A stretch of 64,000 nt of DNA. It comes from Megalonaias nervosa. Taxonomy: Eukaryota; Mollusca; Bivalvia; Unionida; Unionidae. The stretch spans positions 186,001 to 250,000 of the forward strand of contig JAECUM010092839.1 in assembly GCA_016617855.1 (NCBI GenBank). The letters run 5' to 3'. Numbering within the stretch: the stretch's first letter is position 1; the number at the start of each line of letters is the position of its first letter. The notes below the pieces were generated by a model. That model did no database searches, was not told where the DNA came from, and saw only the letters and a program-made list of their open reading frames with translations. This document shows, one piece after another, positions 36,024 to 48,374 of this stretch. Made by a program: the position numbers and the translations under genes.

Positions 36024-36969
36024 ATGAATCCATCATATGCAGTGGGTTGGATAGGGAAATCCCGTCCAGTGTCAGAATTTGTGGGTGCAAGGCAGCAAAT
36101 TCTTATCCTGATAACTCGAATCATTTCTCTGAATTCTCGTTAGGAAATAGTGTTGGGAAAAAGAAGATCGCTTGTCACTGAAATTGATACTATTAAGTTT
36201 AGTTAACAGCAAAGAAGTTTTTGGAAATAAAGATTACTATTTATAGACTGACAAACTTTGTCCTTTTAATATCAAAATCACAAGAAACATTGCAGATGTT
36301 CTGGATATTATAGGCATTACATGATTTACAGTGTCAGTAAGTGCATTCAGGTGCATGACACTCTCACATGGGTAAGAAATACAAGATGACACAAGAAATG
36401 TTACTTGATGTTGGTCATCTGAGTAAAATGCATAACATACTGGCTCTCTACAAACGGTTTTACCGACATAACAATTGTGTTTCATAATTCAACAGACTGG
36501 TACACAAATAGTACATTACAGTGCACATGTAGATATTACAGTGCTAATGGTAACAACAGATTAAAAAACAATGCAACATTGGATAAAAGACAATGCAACA
36601 GCAGATTATAAGACAATACAACAGTAGATGAAAGACATTATAAATTCAAGTTAAACTGCAACTCAGTAGTAAACAACATGCAGAGCACAGTTTTATTTTG
36701 TGTATGAACATATGTAACACATCACAGAGTGGAGTACACTTAAAAATATAAACATGGAATATCACTATTTTATTGTTTAAAAGCATACATACTATCATTG
36801 TTTACAGGTGATTAAAAGAAAAGACAGTAGTATATCACATGCAGCTAAAGGTGTTCATTGGGTAAGAAAAGTGACATCAGGAGAAATGAGGGTGCTAAAA
36901 GTTAAAATAGTATGTGTTTAAATGGGAAGTATGGTAGCAGGATTCATGTCCAACTATCAAAGTGAAGAA
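36024..36969. other. AT-rich spacer
   Basis: A short ACAATGCAACA-type repeat lies at 36,550-36,625. No gene. Confidence 0.4.
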
Positions 36970-37765
36970 GGTGACTCTTTCATAGATTGTATTTGCAGTT
37001 TTTGAAAGTGACCAAATAACTCAAGTAATTAGGTGTGTTTCTTAAAGGTGTCTTATATACTTCATTTGCCATATATCTTAATCTACTAATGCGAAGAGCG
37101 GGAAGGTTTGCTTTTCTTAGCAGAGAATCATACAAGCTAGTAAAATCATCAAACACCAGTTTTGGTTCCCTATACTGTATTTTTTTCCATTTTGTTATGT
37201 TTTTTTTTGCTTCAGAAATGCCAAATAAGGGGGCAGTAGTTGAAATTTGACCTAATAAAGCATTTATAGATTTGTAGCATAGTATTAGTGGACAAATAGT
37301 GGTTGGGACATGGCAAGATGTTTGTCTTGCTGCTTTTTTACAGATCTTAGATATGTGGGTGCCAAAATTTAGTTGAGAATCAATATCTACTCTAAGAAGT
37401 TTCACAGAGTACTCACATTGTATTTCATGGTTTGCTTTAGTGATTTTGGTTACTTTTTGCCCATTTTTGCCAAGAATAATATCTTGGACTTTCTTTGGGT
37501 TTGCTTGCATACAAATTTGCTGCGAACCAGTCAGACAGTATCTTGCTCTTATTTTATAGAACAAATATTAAATTATTTGGATCTTTATGGATGAAAGAAA
37601 TGGTATTGTCATCAGCATGTCAGTTATAAAGATATTAAATATCAGAGGTCCTAGTATTGAAAGTTGTGGTACACTTTTGGAGGCTTTATCCCAGTTATTG
37701 TATGAGGATCCCAGTTTAATGCATTGTTTTTGGTTGTACAAATAGTTTTAAATTAGTTTGAGTTC
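36970..37765 (-). pseudogene. LINE reverse transcriptase, C-terminal fragment, broken
   Basis: The main minus frame (37,564-36,980, 194 codons) reads KICKKAARQ and NVLL-like connection-domain text, then IQYREPKLVFDDFTSLYDSL, RISRLRYMANEVYKT and a C-terminal YNL, the usual tail of a LINE RT. Upstream on the minus strand (37,740-37,590), another frame gives a block of the GVPQLSILGPLIFNIFI type, matching the RT motif before the catalytic YADD. The YADD itself is lost at the junction. The plus-strand LINE at 40,880 ends with similar text (NYNFRYS), so these may be one family. Confidence 0.75.
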
Positions 37766-37949
37766 AGATCAATGTTTTAGGTTTTTTCATATTGTGATGA
37801 TCAGGCCGTGGCAATCAAAGTGTATCACACATATATAGGAATGAAGGAATAAGTTTCCTTTGTCACTTAGCTATTAACAATACATATTATAGTGATATCA
37901 AAATATACTGTATTGGGCAGATTCTAAACCATAACATTATAGCCAACTA
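37766..37949. other. Short AT-rich spacer
   Basis: Nothing recognised. Confidence 0.4.
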
Positions 37950-38535
37950 TTTTAGCTTCCACTGGTCATAGACCAGAAGGGTTTAAGGGATGGCCTGTTG
38001 TTCATTGCCTGTCATACATCCATCCATTAGTACAATTTTGTTTTAGCTACTCCTCCCTAAATACTTAAAGGATTGCCATGAAACTTTACATGTACATTCA
38101 TCCCATGATCTAGTCAGTCCTAGATGAAAATAATGCTGCATGGACATCAGATATGACCGCCAAAGCAGCCATCATGAAAATAATGTTATCACTACTCCGT
38201 CTGAACAGAAAATCATATTGACATGGACTTTCCAGTATAAGATTTCTTATAATGTCACATTGTTCCTAAATGAAAATGGTATTACTCAGACGTCCAGTAT
38301 ACTGGGGTAGCCACTAAAGCAGCCAGGTTGAAAATCTTTTGACTGATACTCCTCCTGAATGGAAAAAAGTCATATTGACATCAGGTTTTCATGAAAAGAC
38401 TTTTTATGATGTTTGGTTTGTCCAAACTTAAAACAGCTGATATGACATTCAGTATGGCCACCATGGCCTTTTCATAGATTCCTGACTTTTTTTTCAGCCA
38501 GTAAAGTATCAGTTCCTTTCAATGGATGTTTGTTT
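37950..38535 (+). repeat. Periodic dispersed array, locus 2
   Basis: Three to four units of the family at 15,866, with GTCAGTCCTAGATGAAAATA near 38,105 and CCTAAATGAAAATGGT near 38,265. The lead-in (TTAGCTACTCCTCCCTAAA, CATGAAACTTTACATGTAC) matches those at 15,945 and 48,440, so the family has a fixed start. Confidence 0.7.
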
Positions 38536-39780
38536 AATTCAGTTTCAGTAGATGGGAGGGTTTATCCTATGAGGTTAGTTAGATCACATGGAAGACAGTA
38601 ACAGATGGACAGAACAATGACAGAATATCCACCAAAGTGAAGTTACAATAAAATCTGAAAAGTATGATGAGCACCATGAAAATTGTGTTATGGGCTTAGT
38701 GATAGAGAGATTTAACAGAGTAATTTATCAAGGTTCCTTTCTTTTATTTTTGTAATACAATCTTAAGTACCACCTTTTAAATAAAGGTATTTTTTTTTAA
38801 TGAGATCTGTTCTTTACCTGAAAGTTGTATTCGTGTACAGGCCTTGTTTGTGTTCCCCTTCTGTTTTTGTTTTTTTTTTAACATCAAAGATATTTGCCCA
38901 GAAATTAGGGATAAAAAACAAGTAAGATGCCATGAGAGTTGCAATATTTCAGATGACATTCTGCTCTTCATAGGTGACTTGAGCAAAGTACAACATGATT
39001 AATGGAAAACACCTGCACACAAATTTTGAGAGCACAACAACTATATAGCTTTATTACAGGGAAATTTTGTTGAATGATGTTTCATCTGCTTCACCTGTTT
39101 CGTACATAATCCCAAAACATGATATAGCCAGTTTAGGAAAAAAAACAGATCATTACAACCATAATTTATTTTTTATGGGTGTTAACATAAATGATAAATG
39201 TGAATGAGTACATGAAGTTGCATGATCATACATGCAACCGTGTCTAGAAAACTGAGTTATAAGTGACAAAGAGTGTCTAGTGTACTTTGGCAAGGCACGT
39301 AATGATCGCTGTATATATCTAAGTACAGTATAAGAGAGAGATCAACACATAACCTAAACTTACACTCATTAACACACTGAAAGGCCCCCATGAACCCATT
39401 ACACACCAAAATGACTTGCTTTACTGATTGCTCTAACAGCAGTGGTTCAGAACTGCTGTAATCCTTGGAGAATACATTACTGTGCATGAAGATGATTTCA
39501 TCAACAGCAACAAATAGCCTTTCATTACCACAGAAATTAACGTGAAAGCATCTCAAGGTCTACCTGCTATTTGCATCTCATACTACATATTGAAGCAACA
39601 TGTTACTCTATTAGTTATAGTCATGTTATGTTTCAGACACTGATGGGTACAAAATGAGAGGAGGGATCGTACTGCCAGTGGTGGTGGGATAATGTCATTT
39701 ATTCATTCATATATCTAAGCATTCAGGATGAAAGAAGTAGAGTTTGAGCACCTGGAGCAGGTTACTGATAAACTTTATCA
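38536..39780. other. AT-rich spacer
   Basis: A 99-aa minus frame at 39,556-39,257 has no recognised motif or splice context. No gene supported. Confidence 0.4.
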
Positions 39781-40885
39781 AAATTAAACTAAATGGTTAA
39801 TCCAGTTAGTATGTATAGTGTCACGTGCCTCCAACGGTATTGTTTCTAACACTGGAAAGGATGGACAATTTAAAATTTAGATAGCTCTGAGCCCCCAGTC
39901 AGCAATGCTGACGGTCTAGGTGTATAAAAGACTCAAGGTGAAACGTATAACAATTTAATAAATATCAATGTATTCAACTATTTCATCTACAATTTCTCAA
40001 ATAATGCTTTTGACAAATACAAACAGTTACCTATTCTGTTGCCAGTTACTATCATCATATGAAATTACAGTCTTAAGAGAGTGCGTTTCCCTTTAGTTTT
40101 GATTCTGTTACTCATCTCTCTGCCTCTTGTTTTTCTCCTCTGGTACTTCCAGTACCCTCGACTGTGTGCTCTCTTTGCACTTCTGGAACTCTCTTCCACG
40201 CTTCCTTCCAGTACTATGCCTCTCTGGTACTTCCGGTACCTACAACTCCATGTTCTCCTTGCACTTCTGGAACTCTCTTCCGTGCTTCTTTCCGGTACTA
40301 CGTCTCCACTCAACTGCTTACATCACAATAGACCTCCCACGTAGTCTCAACATGTCTTCCTTCTTTCTGATTCTTGGGTGTCGCCTCTCACTCCCACCTG
40401 GAAAGCTTCCTCAAGCCTTTTGTTCCAAATCCAAACTAGAATTTCACAAGAATTCCTTCTCGCCCTTTTATGAGTGCACAACTTGTGTTCTTGGAGTACA
40501 TCTAATGGCTCTCAACTTCATTGCAATCTTCTGCTTACAAGATTCACATCTGTACTAATTCTCCAAAATGAATGTAGCTGGAATAATGTCTTGATTGCAC
40601 AGGAAACTCTGCCCTAAATTTAAATCTCTCAGTTGAGATTGGCTACGGCCCGGTCTCTTTGAAAACTGCCCTGGGGTAATTTCTCACTTACCTATCACTC
40701 TGAATCCCCAGTCAGGACATCGCTGACTGAGTGCAAAGCAAACATGGCGTCCCAAATTGGACGAAGAATTCCTTTTGAATTTAGCTGCAAACAGGCCGTT
40801 GCGTAACGGGTTACAAAACTGACAGGCAGTTTCTGTGTAAACCTTATGTAATACATATTAACATATCCATGTGCTCTCACTATGA
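39781..40885. repeat. GC-richer block with an 84-nt tandem pair
   Basis: From about 40,060 the plus strand is C/T-rich. An ~84-nt unit (TCTGGTACTTCCAGTACC ... CTTTGCACTTCTGGAACTCT) occurs twice, at 40,138-40,220 and 40,222-40,305. The longer frames here (143 and 87 codons) are side effects of this composition. The block might be a long LTR, because TGTCACGTGC at 39,821 and GTGCTCTCA near 40,879 could be its ends, but no duplication supports that. Confidence 0.4.
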
Positions 40886-42281
40886 AGTAACTATAAGAAA
40901 ATATGTGTATACATGAACCTGAACATCAGCAAATATTGCCCACAACGTGACATATAGGCCCCCATCAATAAATGAAAAGCACTTATTAGAAATTCTTACA
41001 AAATCACTTGACAAAAATCTGGTAAAGTGTGAAAACTTTATTATCATTGGTGACTTAAATTTTGATATGCAGGACCTTTCCAAATCTTGATGCAGATTAT
41101 TTTTTATCTGACATTCTATAATTAGTGAATCTACATGTTTTAAGAATGGATATAATCCATCTTATATTGATCTCATTGTTACAAATAAACATAGCCAGTG
41201 TATTAATACCTTAAAGTGACTACTGGTATTAATGATTTTCATAATATGGTTTTTACTTCACTAAGAGACACTGTGCATTCTGCAACCAGAAGAAAAAAAT
41301 TGTTTAGAAGTTTCAAAATTTTGATGTGACTGACTTTGTAAATGATTTACAAAATGCTCCACTGACTGCCCAGTCTGACAGTATTGACTCAGGATCTGTC
41401 AACTCTGAGAGTGTTAAGTTTGAAAACAGTTCTGTTAAATGTTACAGATAAACATGCTCCAATAAAACACACATACCCACCTACAAAACCATTACCTTAT
41501 ATGATCAGAGAACTAAGGAAAGTTATATATGCTCAGCTTATGATGTTTACAAACTGCACTTGCTACAGATCATGTAAAGCCTGAGACAACTATAGGAAGC
41601 AGAAAAATTTGGTAACTGAATCAAAGATTAAGTCTCTGAGAACATGTTTTAGAAAGGTATGCTGGGGGAACTAAATCTCGGCACTTCTGGTCAACTATTA
41701 AGCCATATGTTTCTAACAAATGTTAGGATGGTTAAGATAAGATCATTCTTGTTGAAGGTACATAAATTTAAACATTGACAGAGAAATATGTGAAATCTTG
41801 AAACAGTTCTGTGTAAATATGGCATTAGACACTGGAAAGGATGTTCCATTTGACCCTTTAACCATCCTGAGTATTAAGGTTATTGAGGACAGTTGTGATA
41901 TGGATATAATTATTTAATTTAAGCAAATTAACCTTGAAGAAGTTATAAAATGATAAGAAGTTTAAATTTAAAAAAGCAATGGAAGGGGATCAAATTCCTG
42001 TTAAACTGTTACAAGCTGGAAAACCAATTCATGTGGGCCATGCTACAGATCTAATTAACAAAGCTTTACAGTCAAATATTTTCCCTGGTTGCCTGAAGGA
42101 AGCTCAAGTAGTTCTGACTTTCAAAAAGAACAGTCATAGTAATTTTAGACCTGTCAGCATTCTACCCATCATATCTGAATTGCTTGGACAATCAATTGAG
42201 ATTCAGTTAGCATCATTTTTGATAACATTTTTAATATAATTTGGGTGCTTTTCATAGAGGTCATGGATGCCAGACCACTCT

Positions 42282-42600
42282 GTTATGTTTACTGGAAGAC
42301 TGGAAGAAGACTCTTCATGAAAACAAATATGTAGCTGCAGTTCTGATGGATTTATCCAAGGCTTTTGACTTACGGGCTTATGGTATTTCAAGTGGCTCTC
42401 TCAAATCAAAGCATCAGATTAATGTTATGTTATTAATGTTATGTTTACTGGAAGACTGGAAGAAGACTCTTCATGAAAACAAATATATAGCTGCAGTTCT
42501 GATGGATTTATCCAAGGCTTTTGACTTAATGGGCTTATGGTATTTCAAGTGGCTCAGTAGGAATCTTGCTGAGCTATCTTTCAAATCAAAGCATCAGATT
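42282..42600 (+). repeat. In-frame tandem duplication in the LINE RT
   Basis: ATGTTTACTGGAAGACTGGA starts at 42,285 and again at 42,441, a shift of 156 nt (52 codons), so one 144-codon frame runs through both. Both copies carry LMDLSKAFD, the first catalytic aspartate block. Copy 1 lacks about 24 nt found in copy 2 (AGTAGGAATCTTGCTGAGCT region). Confidence 0.85.
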
Positions 42601-42764
42601 AATGTACAGGGTGTGGTGAATAGTTGGAAAGAAATTCCAAAAGGATTTCCTCAGGAGTCAGTCCCCGGACCATAACTCTTTAATGTTTTATCAATGATAT
42701 CTTTTATTTTATTACATATGGTTCTTTATATAGCTATGTTGATGATCACACTTCGTCCTTTGTA

Positions 42765-43255
42765 TATATAATGCACAATGTTTAAAGGATGAGGTGTCTA
42801 GACAACAAATGCTGTTAAAAACTAGACAAGAAAGCTTAGCATGAGTCAGCTGACTTTATATAAGGTGGTATGGAATTCCATAGTTTGACTCCAGAAAGAG
42901 CAAAATTTTTCTTATAAAACTCTGAATTTGGTTTAGGTAAATATAATTTGTTTGAGATGGATCTTAGTTCATACATACATGTATATACAGTTTCAACAAA
43001 TTTAAAGTTTCATTTAAGATAATCAGGAGCCAATCCATGTAAGAATTTATAGACTTGTAAACCCTTTTGAAACGGAATTCTCTGCTGAAATGGAAGCCAC
43101 TTTTGGGTTTTAAAAAGCTTTATTGATTGTGTATCTAACTCAGCATACAGAGTAACTGTAGCTGCTCTTTTTTGGAATTTCAGTAATCTTTCCTGATTTT
43201 CTTTACCACTGTTACCCCATATAGAATATTCAGTATGAAGCCTGTACTAAACATA
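42765..43255 (-). mobile_element. LINE C-terminal fragment, opposite strand, inside the 40,886 LINE
   Basis: The minus strand reads YSIWGNSGKENQERLLKFQK near 43,220, KTQKWLPFQQRIPFQKGLQ near 43,095, and FALSGVKLWNSI near 42,885. This is the standard RT C-terminal order, but in the opposite direction to the surrounding LINE. Its last part matches 1,725-1,785. Confidence 0.75.
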
Positions 43256-44010
43256 AGCAGTGCTGTCATAAACTCAGAAGAATTTTGTTAACCTGCCTGG
43301 AGTTGACAGTGACTATCAACTGCAATTCTATTTACATATTAAAAAATCTCCATACGAAAGCTTTAATGCAACAATCTGTCTTGAAGCATATCGGTCACAA
43401 GTTAATTAAACTCAACAAACTGACAATCTGACATACAATTATCCCTTCCTACTTCAGTTTCTGTCGCTTTGCCTGCTATTCCTGCAGTGACATGAGCACT
43501 TGAAAATAATACAAGAACGTACTGTGAGATTTGTGTATGATGCTTACACAAGCAGCTTTCATAAATTCTTACTTATAGCAAAAATGCCAACCATGAAAGT
43601 GCATAGACTTGTGACTTTGGCTCTAGAGACTCAGAATTATAAATAAGCATTCTCCCAAATGTCTGGATGATTCAATTTGCTTTAAACACAATAAATACAA
43701 TTTTAGATATTCAGATATTTTAGATGTCCCAAGAATGAAAACCTCAACACTTGGCAAAGAATCTTTTAGATATGCAGCTGCCATTCTGTGGAATGAGCTG
43801 CCAAATCATGTCAGAGAACAATCAAATTTTAATTAATTGACATCATTAATTCTATCCTGGAATGGTAAAAACTGTAAATGTAATATCTGCAAACAATGCC
43901 TCCCCACCCCATGCCATGGTGATGACAGCTACTGTTTCTGTTACTGTTTTGTTTTATCTGCCTTTGTCTGGTGTACTCTCATGTGACATACTGTTAGATC
44001 CTTTATATTT

Positions 44011-44042
44011 CATCACCATCATCATCATCATCATCATCATCA
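44011..44042. repeat. (CAT)n microsatellite, LINE tail
   Basis: Ten or so CAT units forming the 3' simple-sequence tail of the minus-strand LINE. Confidence 0.9.
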
Positions 44043-45525
44043 ATCCCTTGACCCAAGAGGTCGTTGGGACACCCCAGTTGACTTTTACAACCAATTCTCT
44101 CCATATTTCCCTGTTCTCTACTGCACTTTGGGAATTTCCAAATCCCATGTCTGTCCACTCCTTAATGTCGTCTTCCCACCTCTTTTTCTGTCTGCCTCTT
44201 CTTCTGCACCCTCATACTGTGCCTTGCAAGATTGTTTTTGCCAGTCCAGATGATCTTAAGACATGACCGTACCACTTCAGTTTGCGCTTTTTTACATGGG
44301 TCAAGAGGTCTTCATAGGATTCTTTGGCTCGTTGGATCCTGTTGTGGACTTCATTGGTTACATGGTCAATGTATGAGATGCCCAAGATCTTGCATTAGCA
44401 TCTCATTTCGGAGGTTTGAATCCTTTTTTGTAGATCTGTTATGAGTGTCCATGTTTCACAAGCATACAGAAAGATGGATATGACAATAGTAAACATCAGC
44501 CTTATTTTGGAACCAAAAGCAATGTTGGTATCTTTCCATATTGGTCTCAACCTTGTTATTGCTGCTGTTGTCTGGGTAATCCTGCAAAGTAGTTCTGGTT
44601 TAGAGCCCTCATCTGTGATAATTGATCCCAAGTACTTGAAGCTTGTGACTCTTTCCAGGTTCTGTCCACTGACATTATTTCTGCACTGATGCCATTGGTG
44701 TTGTTTGTCATCAGTTTGTTTTTTTCAGTGCTAATCTCCATACTGTATGCTGTGGAGGTTGTGTTAAGGCGCTCAACCAAGTCAGCCAGTTCTTTTTCAT
44801 CTCCTGCTAAACCATCAATATCATCTGCGAAGCGAAGGTTGGTGATTGTTCTTCTTCTGATGCTGACAGTACTCTTGTAGTCATGCAAGGCATCCTCCAT
44901 GATCCTTTCCAGGAAAATGTTGAAGAATGTAGGTGACAGTATACATCCCTGTCTGACTCCAACTGTTGTTCAAAACCAATCTCCTCTGCTGCAATTGATG
45001 AGGACACCACTGGTGGCTTTGTCATAGAGGTGCTCAACAACCTGCACCAGGTATGAGCTGATGTTGTACTTCCTCATAGTTGTCCATAATGCTGCATGCC
45101 ATACACCATCAAAGGCCTTTTTGAAATCTATAAAGACGTGGTATAGATTCGGCTGATGCTGAAGGTATTTCTCGCAAAGGAGTCTGAGATTGAAGATTTG
45201 TTCTGTGGTGCTCCTTTCTGCTTGGAAGCCTGCCTGCTCTTCAGCAATAATTTTCTCTGCTTGAGGCTTTAGTCTGTTGAGAATTATCTTCAGCATGACA
45301 TAGCTCGGGTGACTGATCAAACTGATGGTTCTGTAGTTTTGGCATAGCTGTAGGTTTCCTTTCTTGGGGAGCACAATGACCAAGGACTGAGTCCTTGTGG
45401 TGGGCCATTCTCCTGTCTGCCATATCTTGTTGCAGATTGTTGTTAGGACTGTGACTATCTCTTCTCCTCCTACCTTTATTTTTAAGCAAAGTTTAAGCTG
45501 CATCCCAGTATGCTTTGAAATTTTT
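44011..45525 (-). pseudogene. LINE retrotransposon, minus strand, 5'-truncated and frameshifted
   Basis: Reading the minus strand from 45,503: NYRTISLISHPSYVMLKIIL and EEQAGFQAERSTTEQIFNLR, then FIDFKKAFDGVWHAALWTTM (first aspartate block); a stop at 44,970 and a frame change; VGVRQGCILSPTFFNIFLER; NLRFADDIDGLAG near 44,830 (catalytic FADD); ITDEGSKPELLCRITQTTAA; SIFLYACETWTLITDLQKRI; and KRKLKWYGHVLRSSGLAKTI with RRRGRQKKRWEDDIKEWT. All RT blocks are in order, with at least two frameshifts. The end is a (ATG)n tail, seen on the plus strand as (CAT)n at 44,011-44,042. The 5' half is absent. Confidence 0.9.
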
Positions 45526-45533
45526 ACTACTTT

Positions 45534-46247
45534 GTTGTCTTAAACTATGTAACAGAAAGAAGGAAAACCAACATTGTTTTGTAAAATTCAACAAACAATT
45601 TATTTCCATAGAATACAAAGTGAAAAGTTAAAAGGAACTTACATTATTGTGAATTAAATCCAAATAATCCTAAATGTTCTATCACAAGTTCCAAAAATAT
45701 AGAATATTCCAAATTAATTCCAATAGTCTTGAATGTACTGATGTACCAATAGTTTTGAATGAGTTGATATTCCAGTAGGCTTGATGTACCAAAATTATAT
45801 AGCCCAGAATGTCTTTGAATGAGTCTTCAATAATCCCAAAGTAGTGTTTTAGCCCTAAAAGTCAATTAGCACTTTGTAATTACAATGAATAATTTAAATA
45901 AATAATTGCTTTCAAATTATAACTGAACACAATTAAATGTGGTTCCACAGATTGATATTAAAACTGGAATGAATAATTGTTTACCGAGTACTCTATATTA
46001 TACATGCTATCACCTGATCTATGAAACAAAAAATTGCCTTGGATATGGTTCATTTTTAATGGAAAATTCCATCAAATATTGTCAAGAAGTTCACTTCCAA
46101 AACATTCTAAGGTCAGAATCAAGGCTAGGTCTTGAACTCAAATACAAGTAAACATCTTTAAGAAAAAATAATTGTCATTTAGGCCAGAATTCTACCATCA
46201 ATCATGGACGAAGGTCAAGCACTCAATATGAATGACATATACATAAC
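45534..46247. mobile_element. Solo-LTR-like repeat, copy 2
   Basis: Shares GTAACAGAAAGAAGG, TTTGTAAAATTCAACAAACA and ATTTATTTCCATAGAATACA with the copies at 23,794 and 48,610, and ends in ACATATACATAAC. It is the most diverged of the three; the left terminal bases are lost and no duplication is readable. Confidence 0.65.
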
Positions 46248-47903
46248 ACCATAACTTTGTTTGTTGAAATTATCATAAATTGTGGTTTTAATTTATCCAG
46301 ATACTAAATTCACTTTAAAAGTGATTGCCTTTTAAAATGCTTTGCATGTTCATGATTCAAGTTCTGTGTTGTGTGTTTGGCCAATTGTATCTCTGTATTG
46401 TGCTGTATTTGTATTTCATGCAAATTAGGCTTGTTTTAATGACTCTTGTTTTTTATATAATCTTGGTAAAAAGCTAATTACAGCTTTTTTTGAACTGTTG
46501 TTTTTAATCAGGCTGAATCTTATCTTGTTTTATCTTATCTTTAACCCCTACAGATGTCTAAGCTTGACCTTCTTTAAATGCGATTGTCATTGAAAGTGAG
46601 AAAGACAATCAAACAGGGAAGTATTCTTTTACTTCAGGACATAACAACCAGCCCAGAAGTACCGACATGTAAAGAGACAATTTAACACTGGAACACTTTA
46701 GTGTCTCCTAATAATACTCAGAAGTTTCATTTTCATGAAAGTTAGTGATGCAGGATGATTTTTAAAAGTTTAAAAAAAATAGCATTCATTACCTTATGAT
46801 TGCCAAGCATATTTTTGTTTCTGAAACAGAATATGCTCAATATAGACAACAAAAATTTTCAAGAAATTATGAGTGATTTTTAGTGGTGAAACAATATACC
46901 TCTGCATTGTATTGAATGGATTCACAATACACGAACTATGATATGATATATTATCAGTACACTTATTTGATGGTCTTTCCATCTTTAGAAGGTCTGTCTT
47001 TGGGTCATCAACTGTAGCTTGGCTGTCTGCTGTCCTTTCCCACTACATGATGCACATATGGAGCTATTTTCCTATTGCTCTCCTGAGACTCACTTCCTTT
47101 CTATGAAGCTAAATTGCTGTCCCGTTCCAGGTCTGTCAGATTCTTCCAGACCCTCATCCCTTGGATGATTTATTTAACAAGAGAAATTACTTATTAGATT
47201 TCCTTGGAGTCCCTCAGACTTCACTTTCGACAGAAAAACTTGGACTGACTAATTTTGCAAGGGAGATTACTTAATTATTCATAATTATGCTAGAGAATAT
47301 TGTTTTATGACATGTGTCCCAAGATCTCCCAAAATTTGTCTCTGGCTTGTTTCAACCCTATCATTTCCTCCACTTAACTCTACATTGACATATCTGTCAG
47401 AACGTTATCCTAGCGGGTCCTAATTAAAATCCACTCATGCTCCAAACAGAGCATATCCCATCGTCACGGCAATTTATTGTGAGCCTAGTCCATACATCAG
47501 TCTTAATGGTTATGTTTCATGCTGACCATGACCAAATGTACTGAGAAAATATCTTCATAATTTTGCACTGTTATACATTTGTGACTGTGGTGCCAGGAAT
47601 TTACTTGCAGAGTTAGAGCTGGGACTTAAATTTCTGTTTACAATTTATCAATTTAATTGAATGCATTTTAAGTCTGACTATAAGTTGAACAAATTAAATG
47701 TTTTTGGTGTAGGCTTGCAAATATTTTGGTGAAATGGAATCTGATCCATTTCATTGAAGCTAAGTAGAGACAGGAAATCCAACCCTTAAAGCCCAGAGCT
47801 TATAATATCACAATTGTTTAAAAATTTTTCATATATTGCCTACAGATGAATAAGCTTGTTTTTATAGGACTAAATAAATATCTGATTATCTTTTTATTTT
47901 CAG
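46248..47903. other. AT-rich stretch, probable intron
   Basis: About 1.65 kb upstream of the first recognised exon. No other exon, repeat array or open frame that I can support. Confidence 0.45.
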
Positions 47904-48079
47904 AAACGTCCACTTGGAGATATTGAAAGCAAGCATCGCTATACCCCACCTCAGCCAGTGCTGTCTTCTCGCACAGTAGATATTGATGTCAGTGGGACAA
48001 GAACATATCGTCCCAAATCCTCAGCTGATATTATTGAGGAACAACACAAATTAATACATGATATTTACACAAAGTCTAG
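47904..48079 (+). CDS. Internal exon of an unidentified protein gene
   Basis: A 176-nt exon, preceded by a T-rich tract and CAG (TTTTTATTTTCAG) and followed by a GTATAG donor. It starts in phase 0 and ends after two bases of a codon. It encodes KRPLGDIESKHRYTPPQPVL, SSRTVDIDVSGTRTYRPKS and SADIIEEQHKLIHDIYTKS: hydrophilic, with a basic proline-containing first half and a probably helical acidic end. No catalytic motif, signal peptide or membrane segment. I do not recognise the family; a cytoskeletal or scaffold protein would fit the composition, but that is a guess. Codon-like composition contrasts with the AT-rich flanks. If unspliced, the frame would run on to 48,143. Confidence 0.7.
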
Positions 48080-48374
48080 GTATAGCATGCATGACCTGAA
48101 ATCAAGTGCATCTTTTTTCTCCCCATTGTTTGAACACCATTAAAAAATATATTGAAATGTATTTTGATCCCAGGAGATGAAAGACTTCCACTGTTTAGCA
48201 GAAGTCTGTTTTTATTCTAGATAGTTTCTGAGATTGATGTAAATTTGAGGCAATAATTGGCATAGTGGGGCACGGGGTAAAGCCTAGTCCTGTCTTAACT
48301 TGCTTGCATACTTTTTGATTGGTTGAAGCACTTAGAATGGTTTCATTGGATTAGCCATAATAATAGTCGTTTTT
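48080..48374 (+). other. Start of a 4.7-kb intron
   Basis: The predicted intron is 48,080-52,822. It is filled by a periodic array, an LTR-like copy and a hAT-type element, listed separately. This first part shows nothing else. Confidence 0.45.

Larger units (their letters stand above)
40886..43910 (+). pseudogene. LINE retrotransposon, broken, with a second LINE fragment inside
   Basis: Pieces in order on the plus strand: an endonuclease-like stretch (IIGDLNFDMQ near 41,045; SYIDLIVTNKHSQCIN near 41,162; GINDFHNMVFTSL near 41,229), RT start (KKAMEGDQIPVKLLQAG at 41,973 on; NFRPVSILPIISELL near 42,140), RT palm (FHRGHGCQTTLL at 42,250; AAVLMDLSKAFD twice), then the C-terminal tail (FRYSDILDVPRMKTSTLGKE, FRYAAAILWNELPNHVRE at 43,700-43,830). 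Frames are broken in many places. Such proteins nick DNA and reverse transcribe their own RNA at the target; this copy cannot. Confidence 0.8.

Noticed and set aside
35849..36181. 110-codon frame rich in Glu and Arg
   Set aside because: The charged core comes entirely from the (GA)n microsatellite.
39257..39556. 99-codon minus frame
   Set aside because: No motif, no splice context and no similarity to the neighbouring elements that I can see.
40081..40558. Two overlapping plus frames of 87 and 143 codons
   Set aside because: They arise from the 84-nt tandem pair and pyrimidine bias; the reading frame similarity between the repeats is weak and no motif is present.
43862..44266. 134-codon plus frame with an Ile run
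   Set aside because: The Ile run is the (CAT)n tail of the minus-strand LINE read in another frame; the rest is antisense to that LINE.
44689..45040. Plus- and minus-strand frames overlapping the RT
   Set aside because: They are shadows of the minus-strand LINE RT; only the frames holding FADD and the other RT blocks are meaningful.
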